Assembly: GCF_032681285.1 (NCBI RefSeq) | Contig: NZ_CP136336.1 | Location: forward strand, 2,281,001 to 2,345,000 | Length of the DNA: 64,000 bases | Source: Piscinibacter gummiphilus | Lineage (GTDB): Bacteria > Pseudomonadota > Gammaproteobacteria > Burkholderiales > Burkholderiaceae_C | Direction: 5' to 3' | Shown here: in pieces, positions 30,184-39,045 of the stretch | Position numbering within the stretch: position 1 is the first letter of the stretch | How the letters are laid out: each line of letters begins with the position of its first letter | The notes under the pieces: generated by a model | Seen by the model: only the letters and a program-made list of their open reading frames with translations | The model's database searches: none | What the model was told of the DNA's origin: nothing | Translations under genes and position numbers: made by a program

Positions 30184-32523
30184 TTGAACAAGATTCTTCT
30201 GCAGTTGGCTGGCGAACTGAAGGTTCGCCCGGCCCAAGTGAACGCGGCGGTGGAGTTGCTCGATGGTGGCGCCACCGTTCCCTTCATTGCCCGCTACCGC
30301 AAGGAGGCCACTGACGGCCTCGACGACACGCAGTTGCGCGAGCTGGAAGGCCGCCTGGGCTACCTGCGCGAGCTCGAAGAGCGCCGCGCCGCGGTGCTCA
30401 AGAGCATCGACGAGCAGGGCAGGCTGACCCCCGAGTTGCGCGCGGCCATTGAAGCGGTGCCCACCAAGCAGGAACTGGAAGACCTCTACCTGCCCTACAA
30501 GCCGCGCCGGCGCACCAAGGGCATGATCGCCCGCGAAGCGGGGCTCGAGCCGCTGGCAGACAAGCTCTTCGCCGACCCCACGCTCGACCCGGCGGTAGAA
30601 GCGGCCGGTTTCGTCAACGCCGAGGCCGGATTTGCCGACGCCTTCGCCGTGCTCGACGGCGTGCGAGACCTGCTGAGCGAGCGCTGGTCGGAAGACGCCA
30701 CGCTCGTGGGCAAGCTGCGCGAGTGGCTCTGGGAAGAGGGCCTGCTCAAGTCCAAGCTGATGGACGGCAAGGACGAGAACAACGCCGACGTGGCCAAGTT
30801 CCGCGACTACTTCGATTACGACGAGCCGATCGGCCGTGTGCCGTCGCACCGGGCGTTGGCCGTGTTCCGCGGGCGCACGCAGGAGATCCTCGATGCCAAG
30901 CTGGTGGTCGACGAAGAGGTGGTGCCCGGTCAGCCCACGCTGGCCGAAGGGCGCATTGCTCGCCACCTCGGCTGGAGCCACGCCAAGCGGCCGTCCGACG
31001 ACCTGATCCGCAAGTCCATCGCCTGGACCTGGAAGGTCAAGCTGAGCCTGAGCCTGGAGCGTGACCTCTTCAGCCGCCTGCGCGAAGAGGCCGAGAAGGT
31101 GGCGATCAAGGTGTTCGCCGAAAACCTGCGCGACCTGCTGCTGGCGGCACCCGCCGGCCCGCGCGTGGTGATGGGGCTCGACCCCGGGATCCGCACCGGC
31201 GTGAAGGTGGCGGTGGTCGATGCCACGGGCAAAGTGCTCGACACCAACACCGTCTACCCGCACGAGCCGCGCAAGGATTGGGAGGGCTCGATCCATACGC
31301 TCGGCCGCCTCTGCGCGACGCACGGCGTGAACCTCATCGCCATCGGCAACGGCACCGCGAGCCGCGAGACCGACAAGCTGGCGTCCGACCTCATCAAGCG
31401 CATCCAGCAGCTTGCACCCGGCACCCACATCGAGAAGGTCGTGGTGAGCGAGGCCGGCGCTTCGGTGTACTCGGCGAGCGAGTTCGCGAGCAAGGAGCTG
31501 CCCGATCTGGACGTGAGCCTGCGCGGCGCCGTGAGCATTGCCCGGCGTCTGCAGGACCCACTGGCTGAACTGGTGAAGATCGAACCCAAGAGCATCGGTG
31601 TCGGCCAATACCAGCACGACGTGAACCAGGGCGAGCTGGCCAAGAGCCTCGATGCCGTCATCGAAGACTGCGTGAACTCGGTGGGTGTGGACCTCAACAC
31701 GGCGTCGGCGCCGCTGCTGGCGCGTGTGTCGGGCCTGAGCACCGCGGTGGCCAACAGCATCGTGCGCTGGCGCGATGCCAACGGCGCGTTCAAGAACCGC
31801 CAGCAGCTCCTCGACGTGAGCGGGCTCGGTGCCAAGACCTTTGAGCTGAGCGCAGGCTTCCTGCGCATCAATGGCGGTGACAACCCGCTCGACCAGTCGG
31901 GTGTGCACCCCGAAACCTACCCGGTCGTCGAGAAGATCCTCGCCAAGGTCAGCAAGCCGCTGACGGAGGTGATGGGCCGAAGCGACGTGATCCGCGCCCT
32001 GAAGCCTGAGGCTTTCGCCGACGACACCTTCGGCGCCATCACGGTGAAGGACATCTTGGCCGAGCTGGAAAAGCCGGGCCGCGACCCGCGTCCCGACTTC
32101 AAGGTTGCGCGCTTCAACGATGGCGTGGAAGACATCAAGGACCTGCAACCCGGCATGACGCTCGAAGGCACGGTGAGCAACGTCGCGCAGTTTGGTGCCT
32201 TCGTCGACCTCGGCGTGCACCAGGACGGCCTCGTGCATGTGAGCCAGCTGTCGAACAAGTTCGTGAACGACGCGCGCGAAGTGGTGAAGACGGGCGACAT
32301 CGTCAAGGTGAAGGTGCTGGAGGTCGACCTGGCCCGCAAGCGCATCTCGCTCACGATGAAGCTCGACACCGCACCGGCACCGCGGGGCGAGCGCGGTGAC
32401 AACAGCTACCGCCCTCCGGCACGCGGCGAGCGCATGGGCGGCAAGCGTGCCCCGGCGCAAGCGCAGGCACAGGCGCCGTCGGCGATGGCCGCCGCGTTCG
32501 CCAAGCTGCAGACCAAGCGCTGA
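30184..32523 (+). CDS. tex: RNA-binding transcriptional accessory protein Tex
   Basis: A 779-residue Tex protein. Order seen: helical N-domain with [17 protein letters not shown] (about 28-43) and [10 protein letters not shown]; YqgF/RNase H-like domain (about 325-450; [18 protein letters not shown]); helix-hairpin-helix region ([26 protein letters not shown]); and an S1 domain near the C-terminus ([28 protein letters not shown]). The start is a TTG ([12 protein letters not shown]); no in-frame ATG lies near, and this N-terminus fits the family. Tex is implicated in transcript termination or RNA turnover. The final 50 residues are Pro/Ala/Gln-rich. Confidence 0.93.
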   Translation: MNKILLQLAGELKVRPAQVNAAVELLDGGATVPFIARYRKEATDGLDDTQLRELEGRLGYLRELEERRAAVLKSIDEQGRLTPELRAAIEAVPTKQELEDLYLPYKPRRRTKGMIAREAGLEPLADKLFADPTLDPAVEAAGFVNAEAGFADAFAVLDGVRDLLSERWSEDATLVGKLREWLWEEGLLKSKLMDGKDENNADVAKFRDYFDYDEPIGRVPSHRALAVFRGRTQEILDAKLVVDEEVVPGQPTLAEGRIARHLGWSHAKRPSDDLIRKSIAWTWKVKLSLSLERDLFSRLREEAEKVAIKVFAENLRDLLLAAPAGPRVVMGLDPGIRTGVKVAVVDATGKVLDTNTVYPHEPRKDWEGSIHTLGRLCATHGVNLIAIGNGTASRETDKLASDLIKRIQQLAPGTHIEKVVVSEAGASVYSASEFASKELPDLDVSLRGAVSIARRLQDPLAELVKIEPKSIGVGQYQHDVNQGELAKSLDAVIEDCVNSVGVDLNTASAPLLARVSGLSTAVANSIVRWRDANGAFKNRQQLLDVSGLGAKTFELSAGFLRINGGDNPLDQSGVHPETYPVVEKILAKVSKPLTEVMGRSDVIRALKPEAFADDTFGAITVKDILAELEKPGRDPRPDFKVARFNDGVEDIKDLQPGMTLEGTVSNVAQFGAFVDLGVHQDGLVHVSQLSNKFVNDAREVVKTGDIVKVKVLEVDLARKRISLTMKLDTAPAPRGERGDNSYRPPARGERMGGKRAPAQAQAQAPSAMAAAFAKLQTKR

Positions 32524-32536
32524 TCGCTCGATCGCC

Positions 32537-33619
32537 ATGCAAGCCCTGCAGGTCCACGCCGGCCCGCGTGCGCTCAAGCACCTGCGCGAGCACGGGCTGG
32601 CGGCGTCCGACGTGCGGGCGATCCCCGGTGCGGCCGGTGGCCCCAAGGGTTTGGTGCTGGGCCCGCTCGACCAGTTCATCTTCGGCGAGTGGTTGCAGGA
32701 TGTGGCGCATCCCGTCCACCTGATCGGTGCGTCGATCGGCGCCTGGCGCATGGCGACCGCTTGCCTGCGCGACCCGCGCCAGGCCTTCGCGCGCATGGCC
32801 GACGACTACATCACGCAGGAATACGAGCACAAGGCCGGCAAGGCCCCGACGCCGACGCACGTGAGCGAGGTGTTCGGCGCCAAGTTGCTGGAGCACTTTG
32901 CCGGCCAGGAAGTGCAGGTGCTGAACCATCCGAAATTTCGGCTGCATGTGTTCACCAGCCGTGGGCGGCATGTGCTCAAGCGCGAAGGTCGCCGCTTGTC
33001 GCGGGTCACGACGCCTTTGGGTTATCTCGGTGCCTTCGCCACCAATGTCGTCAGCCGCAAGGCGATGGGCGCGTGGCTCGAGCGCGTGATCTTTTCCGAC
33101 GCGCGCGACACCTTCCCGCTGCACACGCACGACTACAGCACCCGAATCGTCGCGCTCGACGCGCAGAACCTTCAGCAAAGCATCTTGGCCAGCTGCTCGA
33201 TCCCGTTCTGGCTGGATGCGGTGCACGATATTCCCGGCGGCCCGCGCGGTGCGTATTGGGATGGCGGCATCACCGACTACCACCTGCACCTCAACTACGC
33301 CTCGCTGCGAGACGGCTTGGTGCTCTACCCGCACTTCCAGAAGTCGATTATTCCCGGTTGGCTCGACAAGGCGCTGAAGCACCGTCACCGCGCGAGTCCC
33401 CACCTCGATAATGTGGTGGTCGTATCGCCTAATCCCGAATGGATTGCCACGCTTCCCGATGGCAAGCTGCCGGACCGCAACGATTTCAAACGATATACCC
33501 ACGATGTGCCCGCCCGGGTGAGGGCCTGGAGGCGGGCAGTGGCGGAGAGCGAACGCCTGCGAGACGAGTTCCAGCAACTCGTCGAGCGGCGCGAGCCCAT
33601 CGCCGCGTTGCCACTTTGA
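32537..33619 (+). CDS. Patatin-like phospholipase family protein
   Basis: A 360-residue protein. The patatin fold signature is visible: oxyanion loop GAAGGPKG (31-38), nucleophile Ser66 in GASIG, and the dyad Asp242 in YWDGGITD. No signal peptide or membrane anchor is seen. Starts 13 bases after tex. Intracellular lipid acyl hydrolase activity is likely, but the substrate is unknown. Confidence 0.85.
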   Translation: MQALQVHAGPRALKHLREHGLAASDVRAIPGAAGGPKGLVLGPLDQFIFGEWLQDVAHPVHLIGASIGAWRMATACLRDPRQAFARMADDYITQEYEHKAGKAPTPTHVSEVFGAKLLEHFAGQEVQVLNHPKFRLHVFTSRGRHVLKREGRRLSRVTTPLGYLGAFATNVVSRKAMGAWLERVIFSDARDTFPLHTHDYSTRIVALDAQNLQQSILASCSIPFWLDAVHDIPGGPRGAYWDGGITDYHLHLNYASLRDGLVLYPHFQKSIIPGWLDKALKHRHRASPHLDNVVVVSPNPEWIATLPDGKLPDRNDFKRYTHDVPARVRAWRRAVAESERLRDEFQQLVERREPIAALPL

Positions 33620-33661
33620 TCACCGACACACGACCGTCGTCCACCACAGGAGGAGCCGTAC

Positions 33662-34432
33662 ATGACCACGCCGCAAGGCCGCCCGAACGCACAGGCCGTT
33701 CAACTTCCGCACCAGCCGCTGCCGGACTATTACCCGTCGAACGATCTGCAGGCGCGCGAGAGCTTCCTGCGCAAGACTTTCGACGACACGGCAGTCGACT
33801 ACAACAAGCTCGAAGCCATCCTCGGCTTCGGCACCGGCCCGAGCTACCGGGGCCGCGCACTCAAGCGCGCCGGCCTCAAGCCCGGGATGATGGTGGTGGA
33901 CGTCGGCATGGGCACGGGCATCGTGTCGCAGGAGATCCTGAAGATCACCGGCGAGCCCTTGAAGCTGATCGGCGTCGACCCGAGCCCCGGCATGATGGCG
34001 CAGGCGAAGCTGCCGGCCGAGGTCGTGTGCAAGCTCGGCCGTGCCGAAGAGATTCCGGTGCCCGATGCGTCGGTGGACTTTCTGGTGATGGGATACGCGC
34101 TGCGTCACATCAGCGATTTCTCGAAGGCCTGTGCCGAGTTCCGCCGTGTGCTGAAGCCGGGTGGCCGCTTGCTCATCCTTGAGATCACCATGCCGCAGAG
34201 CCGGCTCGGCACCTGGGTGCTGAAGGCGTACATGCGCGGCGTGGTGCCTCTGCTGGCGCGCTTCGTGTCGAAGTCGTCGACCACGCCGATGCTGTGGCGC
34301 TACTACTGGGACACCATCGCCGGCTGCATTCCTCCCGCGCAGGTGATTGCGTCGCTTAGCGCTGCGGGCCTGCTGGAGGCAAGCCGGTATGTGGAACTGG
34401 GCATCTTTTCCGAGTACCGGGCGCAGGGCTGA
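33662..34432 (+). CDS. Class I SAM-dependent methyltransferase, UbiE/COQ5-like
   Basis: A 256-residue methyltransferase. Motif I is VVDVGMGTGIVSQE, then GVDPSPGM, LGRAEEIPVPDASVDFLVMGYALRHI, and EFRRVLKPGGRLLILEITMP, all as in UbiE-like enzymes. It is not the obvious housekeeping UbiE, and an N-terminal 60-residue extension precedes the SAM domain. Start follows AGGAGGAGC. The thrS leader begins about 58 bases after its stop. Confidence 0.85.
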   Translation: MTTPQGRPNAQAVQLPHQPLPDYYPSNDLQARESFLRKTFDDTAVDYNKLEAILGFGTGPSYRGRALKRAGLKPGMMVVDVGMGTGIVSQEILKITGEPLKLIGVDPSPGMMAQAKLPAEVVCKLGRAEEIPVPDASVDFLVMGYALRHISDFSKACAEFRRVLKPGGRLLILEITMPQSRLGTWVLKAYMRGVVPLLARFVSKSSTTPMLWRYYWDTIAGCIPPAQVIASLSAAGLLEASRYVELGIFSEYRAQG

Positions 34433-34490
34433 ACTAGAATCCCGGGTCCCCAGTCCATCACTGGCAATCTACAAGAGCGAGAAGGGCATC

Positions 34491-34535
34491 ATGGTTATGA
34501 CACCGCGAACTACGACCCGGCAGGTAAAGGTTTAG
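34491..34535 (+). CDS. thrS leader peptide ([14 protein letters not shown])
   Basis: A 14-codon frame with a good site (GAGAAGG, then CATC). Four of its codons are threonine: ACA, then ACT-ACG-ACC in a row. It ends at TAG 38 bases before a strong terminator. Ribosome stalling at the Thr codons when charged tRNA-Thr is scarce would leave GCCGCG (34539-34544) free to pair with CGCGGC (34580-34585) in the terminator's left arm. CCGCG within the leader (34503-34507) can pair with CGCGG at 34541-34545. This is a complete attenuator layout. Confidence 0.8.
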   Translation: MVMTPRTTTRQVKV

Positions 34536-34573
34536 TCGGCCGCGGCTTCGTCACGTCTCTTCTCGTCATCATC

Positions 34574-34602
34574 AAAAAGCGCGGCTCATCACCGCGCTTT
34601 TT
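34574..34602 (+). terminator. thrS attenuator terminator
   Basis: AAAAAGCGCGG pairs with CCGCGCTTTTT across CTCATCA, followed by GCTTTC. It lies between the Thr-rich leader and thrS and would stop transcription when threonyl-tRNA is plentiful. Confidence 0.88.
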
Positions 34603-34623
34603 GCTTTCTGGAGTGTGCTCATC

Positions 34624-36543
34624 ATGATTTCCGTTCAATTGCCCGACGGTTCCAAGCGTCAGTTCGACGGCCCTGTGACGGTGGCCGAGGTTGCGGCCTC
34701 GATCGGGTCCGGCCTGGCGAAGGCCGCGCTGGCGGGTCGCGTGGGGCAGGGCGCCGATGCGAAGGTCGTGGACACCAGCTACCGCATCGAGGGCGATACG
34801 TCGCTCGCCATCCTGACGGACAAGGATGCCGATGGTCTGGAGGTCATCCGCCACTCGACGGCACACCTGTTGGCCTATGCGGTGAAGGAGCTCTTTCCCG
34901 AAGCGCAGGTCACTATCGGCCCGGTCATCGAGAACGGCTTCTACTACGACTTCTCGTACAAGCGCCCCTTCACGCCCGAGGACCTGGCTGCCATCGAAGC
35001 CAAGATGACGGAGCTTGCGAAGAAGGACGAGAAGGTCGAGCGCCGCGTGCTGCCGCGCGACGAGGCCGTGGCGTACTTCAAGAGCCTGGGCGAGCACTAC
35101 AAGGCCGAGATCATCGCGAGCATCCCGGCCAATGAGGATGTCTCGTTGTATCGCGAAGGCAAGTTCGAAGACCTCTGTCGCGGCCCGCACGTGCCCAGCA
35201 CGGGCAAGTTGAAGCACTTCAAGCTGATGAAGGTGGCGGGTGCCTATTGGCGGGGTGACCACCGCAACGAGATGCTGCAGCGGGTCTATGGCACGGCCTG
35301 GGCCACGAAAGACGAGCTGCAGCAATACCTGCACATGCTCGAGGAGGCCGAAAAGCGCGATCACCGCCGCCTTGGGCGCGAACTGGATCTTTTCCACATC
35401 GACGAGCATTCGCCCGGCACGGTCTTCTGGCATCCCAAAGGCTGGACCATCTGGCAGGAAGTCGAGCAGTACATGCGACGGGTGTATCGCGAGAACGGCT
35501 ATCAGGAGGTGAAGGGGCCGCAGATCCTCGACAAGAGCCTGTGGGAGAAGACGGGCCACTGGGACAAGTACCGCGAGAACATGTTCACCACGGAATCGGA
35601 AAAGCGCGACTACGCGCTGAAGCCGATGAACTGCCCCGGCCACATCCTCATCTTCAAGCAAGGCATCAAGAGCTACCGCGAACTGCCGTTGCGCTACGGC
35701 GAATTCGGGCAGTGCCATCGCAACGAGCCGACTGGCGGCCTGCACGGCATCATGCGCGTGCGCGGCTTCACGCAGGACGATGGCCACATCTTCTGCACCG
35801 AAGACCATATCCAGTCCGAGGTGACGGCGTTCACGACGCTGCTGCAGAAGGTCTACAAGGACTTCGGCTTCACCGACATCATCTACAAACTCTCTACCCG
35901 CCCCGAGAACCGCATTGGAACCGAGGAAAGCTGGGACAAGGCCGAGGCGGCCCTGGCCGACGGCCTGCGGGCTTCCGGCTGCGAATTCGAGTACCTGCCG
36001 GGCGAGGGGGCGTTCTACGGGCCGAAGATCGAGTACACGCTGAAAGACGCCCTCGGCCGCCCCTGGCAGTGCGGCACGATTCAGGTCGATCCGAACATGC
36101 CCGAGCGCCTTGACGCCGATTTCGTCGGTGAAGACGGTGCCCGCCACCGGCCGCTGATGCTCCACCGGGCCATCGTCGGCAGCCTTGAGCGCTTCATCGG
36201 CATCCTGATCGAGCAGCATGCCGGCGCGCTGCCGGTTTGGCTGTCCCCAGTGCAGGCAGTGGTCATGAGCATCACCGACGACCAAGCCGACTATGCCCGT
36301 GAGGTAGCGAAAACGCTTCAAAAACAAGGGCTTAGAGTCGAAAGCGATTTGCGAAACGAGAAAATTACTCGTAAAATCCGCGAGCATTCCCTGCAAAAGG
36401 TCCCGTTCCTCCTCGTCGTTGGCGACAAGGAGAAGGCGAACGGGGCTGTTGCCGTGCGCGCTCGCGGTAACCAAGACCTTGGTGTGATGCCCCTCGCCGA
36501 CTTCGCCTCGAAGATCGCGGGTGACATTGCCAGTCGTGTTTGA
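34624..36543 (+). CDS. thrS: Threonine--tRNA ligase
   Basis: Class II synthetase of 639 residues. It has the N-terminal TGS domain (1-60), a second editing domain ([27 protein letters not shown], with GPHVPSTG), and a catalytic core with [35 protein letters not shown] and the motif 3 region [21 protein letters not shown]. The ATG giving [10 protein letters not shown] follows TGGAG; it is the first gene of the thrS-infC-rpmI-rplT-pheST-ihfA operon. Expression is probably set by the leader-peptide attenuator just upstream. Confidence 0.97.
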   Translation: MISVQLPDGSKRQFDGPVTVAEVAASIGSGLAKAALAGRVGQGADAKVVDTSYRIEGDTSLAILTDKDADGLEVIRHSTAHLLAYAVKELFPEAQVTIGPVIENGFYYDFSYKRPFTPEDLAAIEAKMTELAKKDEKVERRVLPRDEAVAYFKSLGEHYKAEIIASIPANEDVSLYREGKFEDLCRGPHVPSTGKLKHFKLMKVAGAYWRGDHRNEMLQRVYGTAWATKDELQQYLHMLEEAEKRDHRRLGRELDLFHIDEHSPGTVFWHPKGWTIWQEVEQYMRRVYRENGYQEVKGPQILDKSLWEKTGHWDKYRENMFTTESEKRDYALKPMNCPGHILIFKQGIKSYRELPLRYGEFGQCHRNEPTGGLHGIMRVRGFTQDDGHIFCTEDHIQSEVTAFTTLLQKVYKDFGFTDIIYKLSTRPENRIGTEESWDKAEAALADGLRASGCEFEYLPGEGAFYGPKIEYTLKDALGRPWQCGTIQVDPNMPERLDADFVGEDGARHRPLMLHRAIVGSLERFIGILIEQHAGALPVWLSPVQAVVMSITDDQADYAREVAKTLQKQGLRVESDLRNEKITRKIREHSLQKVPFLLVVGDKEKANGAVAVRARGNQDLGVMPLADFASKIAGDIASRV

Positions 36544-36620
36544 CGAGAGGTCCGGTTGTCCGGCGCGCGTTGATTGTTTTTGGGCCCTGTCGCCTTGGGG
36601 TTCGCTGAAGGAATTGAACT

Positions 36621-37169
36621 ATCGCTACCTTTGCTGACCGCCGCGCTCCCAACGTGGAACGCAAGCACCGCCTGAACCGCGAAATCATGGCGCCGGAAGT
36701 CCGGCTGAACGGGGTCGAGAACGAGCCTTTGGGCATCGTCCCCCTGCAAGAAGCCTTGCGGATGGCCGGTGAGCTGGACGTTGACCTTGTCGAGATCGCC
36801 GCGCAGGCCGACCCGCCTGTGTGTCGCCTGATGGACTACGGCAAGTTCAAGTACCAGGAGCAGAAGCGCGCGGCTGAAGCCAAGTCGAAGCAAAAGGTCA
36901 TCGAGATCAAGGAAGTCAAGTTCCGCCCGGGCACCGACGAAGGCGACTACCAGATCAAGCTGCGCAACCTGCGCCGCTTCATCGAGGAAGACGGCGACAA
37001 AGGCAAGGTGACGCTGCGCTACCGCGGTCGCGAGATCACCCACCAGGACATCGGCATGCGGCTTCTGGAGCGCATCCGCGACGACCTGGCAGATTGCTCG
37101 GTGGTCGAGAACATGCCCAAGCTCGAAGGCCGCCAGATGATCATGGTCCTCGGGCCAAAGAAGCGGTAG
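36621..37169 (+). CDS. infC: Translation initiation factor IF-3, starting at a rare AUC codon
   Basis: IF-3 binds the 30S subunit and checks initiator tRNA and start codons. The protein has the usual two halves ([23 protein letters not shown] and the C-terminal domain with [17 protein letters not shown]). A GTG at 36654 starts the frame but has no ribosome-binding site before it. Eleven codons upstream, ATC at 36621 is preceded by AAGGA with an 8-base spacer and gives [11 protein letters not shown], which extends the N-terminus in the usual way; so AUC is proposed (182 residues). IF-3 is known to suppress rare starts on its own mRNA (AUU in E. coli), so an autoregulated start is expected. Confidence 0.85.
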   Translation: MATFADRRAPNVERKHRLNREIMAPEVRLNGVENEPLGIVPLQEALRMAGELDVDLVEIAAQADPPVCRLMDYGKFKYQEQKRAAEAKSKQKVIEIKEVKFRPGTDEGDYQIKLRNLRRFIEEDGDKGKVTLRYRGREITHQDIGMRLLERIRDDLADCSVVENMPKLEGRQMIMVLGPKKR

Positions 37170-37189
37170 AGCGTTTGAAGAGTTCGTCG

Positions 37190-37268
37190 CCCTGGTTTGG
37201 TCACCAGGGTGATGCAAGAAGCCTCTGCAGGCTTACAAGACCGCGAGAGATTTCGCGGGCGCCTGCAG
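37190..37268 (+). promoter_or_regulatory. Structured rpmI-rplT leader, possible L20 autoregulatory site
   Basis: Within the 121-base infC-rpmI gap I see CCCTGG/CCAGGG (37190-37195 with 37204-37209). CTGCAGGC (37225-37232) is an exact complement of GCCTGCAG (37261-37268), and this stem encloses CCGCGA/TCGCGG (37241-37246 with 37253-37258). The long-range stem ends just before the rpmI ribosome-binding site. L20 represses rpmI-rplT in other bacteria by binding such leaders. Confidence 0.5.
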
Positions 37269-37290
37269 GAGCAATTTAGAAGGAGCAGTC

Positions 37291-37494
37291 ATGCCCAAAA
37301 TGAAGACCAAGAGCAGTGCGAAAAAGCGTTTTCGCGTTCGTCCGGGTGGCACCGTCAAGCGCGGTCAGGCGTTCAAGCGCCACATCCTGACCAAGAAGTC
37401 GACGAAGAACAAGCGCCAGCTCCGCGGCGCTGTCGGCGTCCACGAGACCAACATGGCAGGAATGGCGCAGATGCTGCCGTTCGCCGGTCTCTGA
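37291..37494 (+). CDS. rpmI: Ribosomal protein L35
   Basis: A 67-residue highly basic protein; [20 protein letters not shown] is the standard L35 start. Site AAGGAG lies just upstream of the ATG, after the structured leader. rplT follows after 19 bases. Confidence 0.98.
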   Translation: MPKMKTKSSAKKRFRVRPGGTVKRGQAFKRHILTKKSTKNKRQLRGAVGVHETNMAGMAQMLPFAGL

Positions 37495-37513
37495 TTTCTA
37501 GAAAGGAAACGAC

Positions 37514-37870
37514 ATGCCTCGCGTCAAACGTGGTGTAACCGCACGTGCTCGTCACAAGAAAGTTCTCGCACTCGCCAAGGGATTCCGCGGCCGCCGCAAG
37601 AACGTATTCCGCATCGCCAAGGAAGCGGTCATGCGCGCTGGGCAATATGCCTATCGCGATCGCCGCACCAAGAAGCGTGTGTTCCGCCAGCTCTGGATCG
37701 CCCGTATCAACGCGGCGAGCCGTGGCCTGGGTGTCACCTACAGCAAGTTCATGGCTGGCCTGAAGAAGGCCAACATCGACATCGACCGCAAGGTCCTTGC
37801 CGACATGGCCGTGAATGATCCTGCCGCCTTCGGCAGCATCGTCGAGAAGGTGAAGGCCCAGCTCGCTTGA
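37514..37870 (+). CDS. rplT: Ribosomal protein L20
   Basis: A 118-residue basic protein ([18 protein letters not shown], typical L20). It is needed early in 50S assembly and, in E. coli and Bacillus, represses its own operon. A GC-rich hairpin and an intrinsic terminator follow before pheS. Confidence 0.98.
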   Translation: MPRVKRGVTARARHKKVLALAKGFRGRRKNVFRIAKEAVMRAGQYAYRDRRTKKRVFRQLWIARINAASRGLGVTYSKFMAGLKKANIDIDRKVLADMAVNDPAAFGSIVEKVKAQLA

Positions 37871-37881
37871 TGTCGTGATCA

Positions 37882-37950
37882 CGCCGGGCGTTCATTTGCC
37901 CGGCGCACGCAAGCTTTCAAAGGCCGGCCTCGTGTGCGGCCTTTTTTGTT
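37882..37950 (+). terminator. Hairpin and intrinsic terminator between rplT and pheS
   Basis: First stem: CGCCGGGC (37882-37889) with GCCCGGCG (37898-37905). Second: AAAGGCCG (37919-37926) with CGGCCTTT (37937-37944), followed by TTTT. It would uncouple the ribosomal genes from pheST. No Phe-rich leader peptide is seen, so I do not call it a pheST attenuator. Confidence 0.85.
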
Positions 37951-37983
37951 TGTCCCGAATCCGCTTTCCGTTTCACTGAACCG

Positions 37984-39027
37984 ATGAACGATCTCGATCA
38001 ACTGGTGCAAGCTGCGCAGGCCGACTTCAACGAGGCCGCCGCACCTGCCGATCTGGAGAACGCCAAGGCGCGCTACCTCGGCAAAGCCGGGCGCGTCACC
38101 GAGTTGCTCAAGGGCTTGGCCGCGCTGTCGCCCGAAGAGAAGAAGACGCGCGGCGCCGACATCAACGCGGCCAAGCAGCGTGTCGAAGCGGCGCTCAACG
38201 CGCGCCGCCAGGCACTGGCCGATGCCGAACTGCAGGCGCAGCTCAAGGCCGAAGCGCTCGACGTCACGCTGCCTGGCCGCAAGCGCGGCATCGCTGGCCT
38301 CCACCCAATCACTCGCACGATGGAGCGCATCGAGGCCATCTTCGGCTCGATGGGGTTCGACGTGGCCGATGGCCCCGAGATCGAAACCGACTGGTACAGC
38401 TTCACCGCGCTCAACAACCCCGAGAACCACCCGGCGCGTTCGATGCAGGACACCTTCTACGTCGACATGAAAGACGCCGAAGGCCGCTGGCTCAACCTGC
38501 GTCCGCACACCTCGCCGATGCAGGTGCGTTATGCCCAGGCACATGCCAAGAAGTACGAAGGCCAGCCGAACATGCCCGACATCCGCGTGATCGCGCCGGG
38601 CCGCACCTACCGCGTCGACAGCGACGCAACGCACTCGCCGATGTTCCACCAGGTCGAAGGCCTGTGGATCGGCGAGAACGTGAGCTTCAAGGACCTGAAG
38701 TCGATGTACCTCGACTTCATCCAGGCCTTCTTCGAAACGACCGAACTCAAGCTGCGCTTCCGCCCCAGCTACTTCCCCTTCACCGAGCCGAGCGCCGAGA
38801 TCGACATCATGTTCGAGCGTGGGCCGCTGAAGGGCCGCTGGCTCGAGGTCTCGGGTTCGGGCCAGGTGCACCCGCAGGTCGTCCGCAACATGGGGCTCGA
38901 CCCCGAGCGCTACATCGGCTTCGCGTTCGGCTCGGGCATCGACCGGCTGGCGATGCTGCGCTACGGCGTGAGCGACTTGCGCCTGTTCTTCGAAGGCGAC
39001 CTGCGCTTCCTCTCTCAATTCAAGTAA
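37984..39027 (+). CDS. pheS: Phenylalanine--tRNA ligase, alpha subunit
   Basis: A 347-residue class II catalytic subunit of the alpha2-beta2 enzyme. Key blocks are the N-terminal coiled coil (1-90), the catalytic start [37 protein letters not shown] (Phe pocket) and motif 3 [19 protein letters not shown]. pheT follows after 18 bases. Confidence 0.98.
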   Translation: MNDLDQLVQAAQADFNEAAAPADLENAKARYLGKAGRVTELLKGLAALSPEEKKTRGADINAAKQRVEAALNARRQALADAELQAQLKAEALDVTLPGRKRGIAGLHPITRTMERIEAIFGSMGFDVADGPEIETDWYSFTALNNPENHPARSMQDTFYVDMKDAEGRWLNLRPHTSPMQVRYAQAHAKKYEGQPNMPDIRVIAPGRTYRVDSDATHSPMFHQVEGLWIGENVSFKDLKSMYLDFIQAFFETTELKLRFRPSYFPFTEPSAEIDIMFERGPLKGRWLEVSGSGQVHPQVVRNMGLDPERYIGFAFGSGIDRLAMLRYGVSDLRLFFEGDLRFLSQFK

Positions 39028-39045
39028 TCCAGAGCAGACGACGAG

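Noticed and set aside
29140..32796. A 1,218-codon open frame on the minus strand opposite tex and the foldase-like gene
   Set aside because: It mirrors the codon bias of tex on the opposite strand, has no domain-like content, and overlaps a clear gene along most of its length.
37871..37983. A pheST peptide-leader attenuator like E. coli pheL
   Set aside because: No Phe-rich leader frame with a ribosome site exists in the gap, only a terminator.
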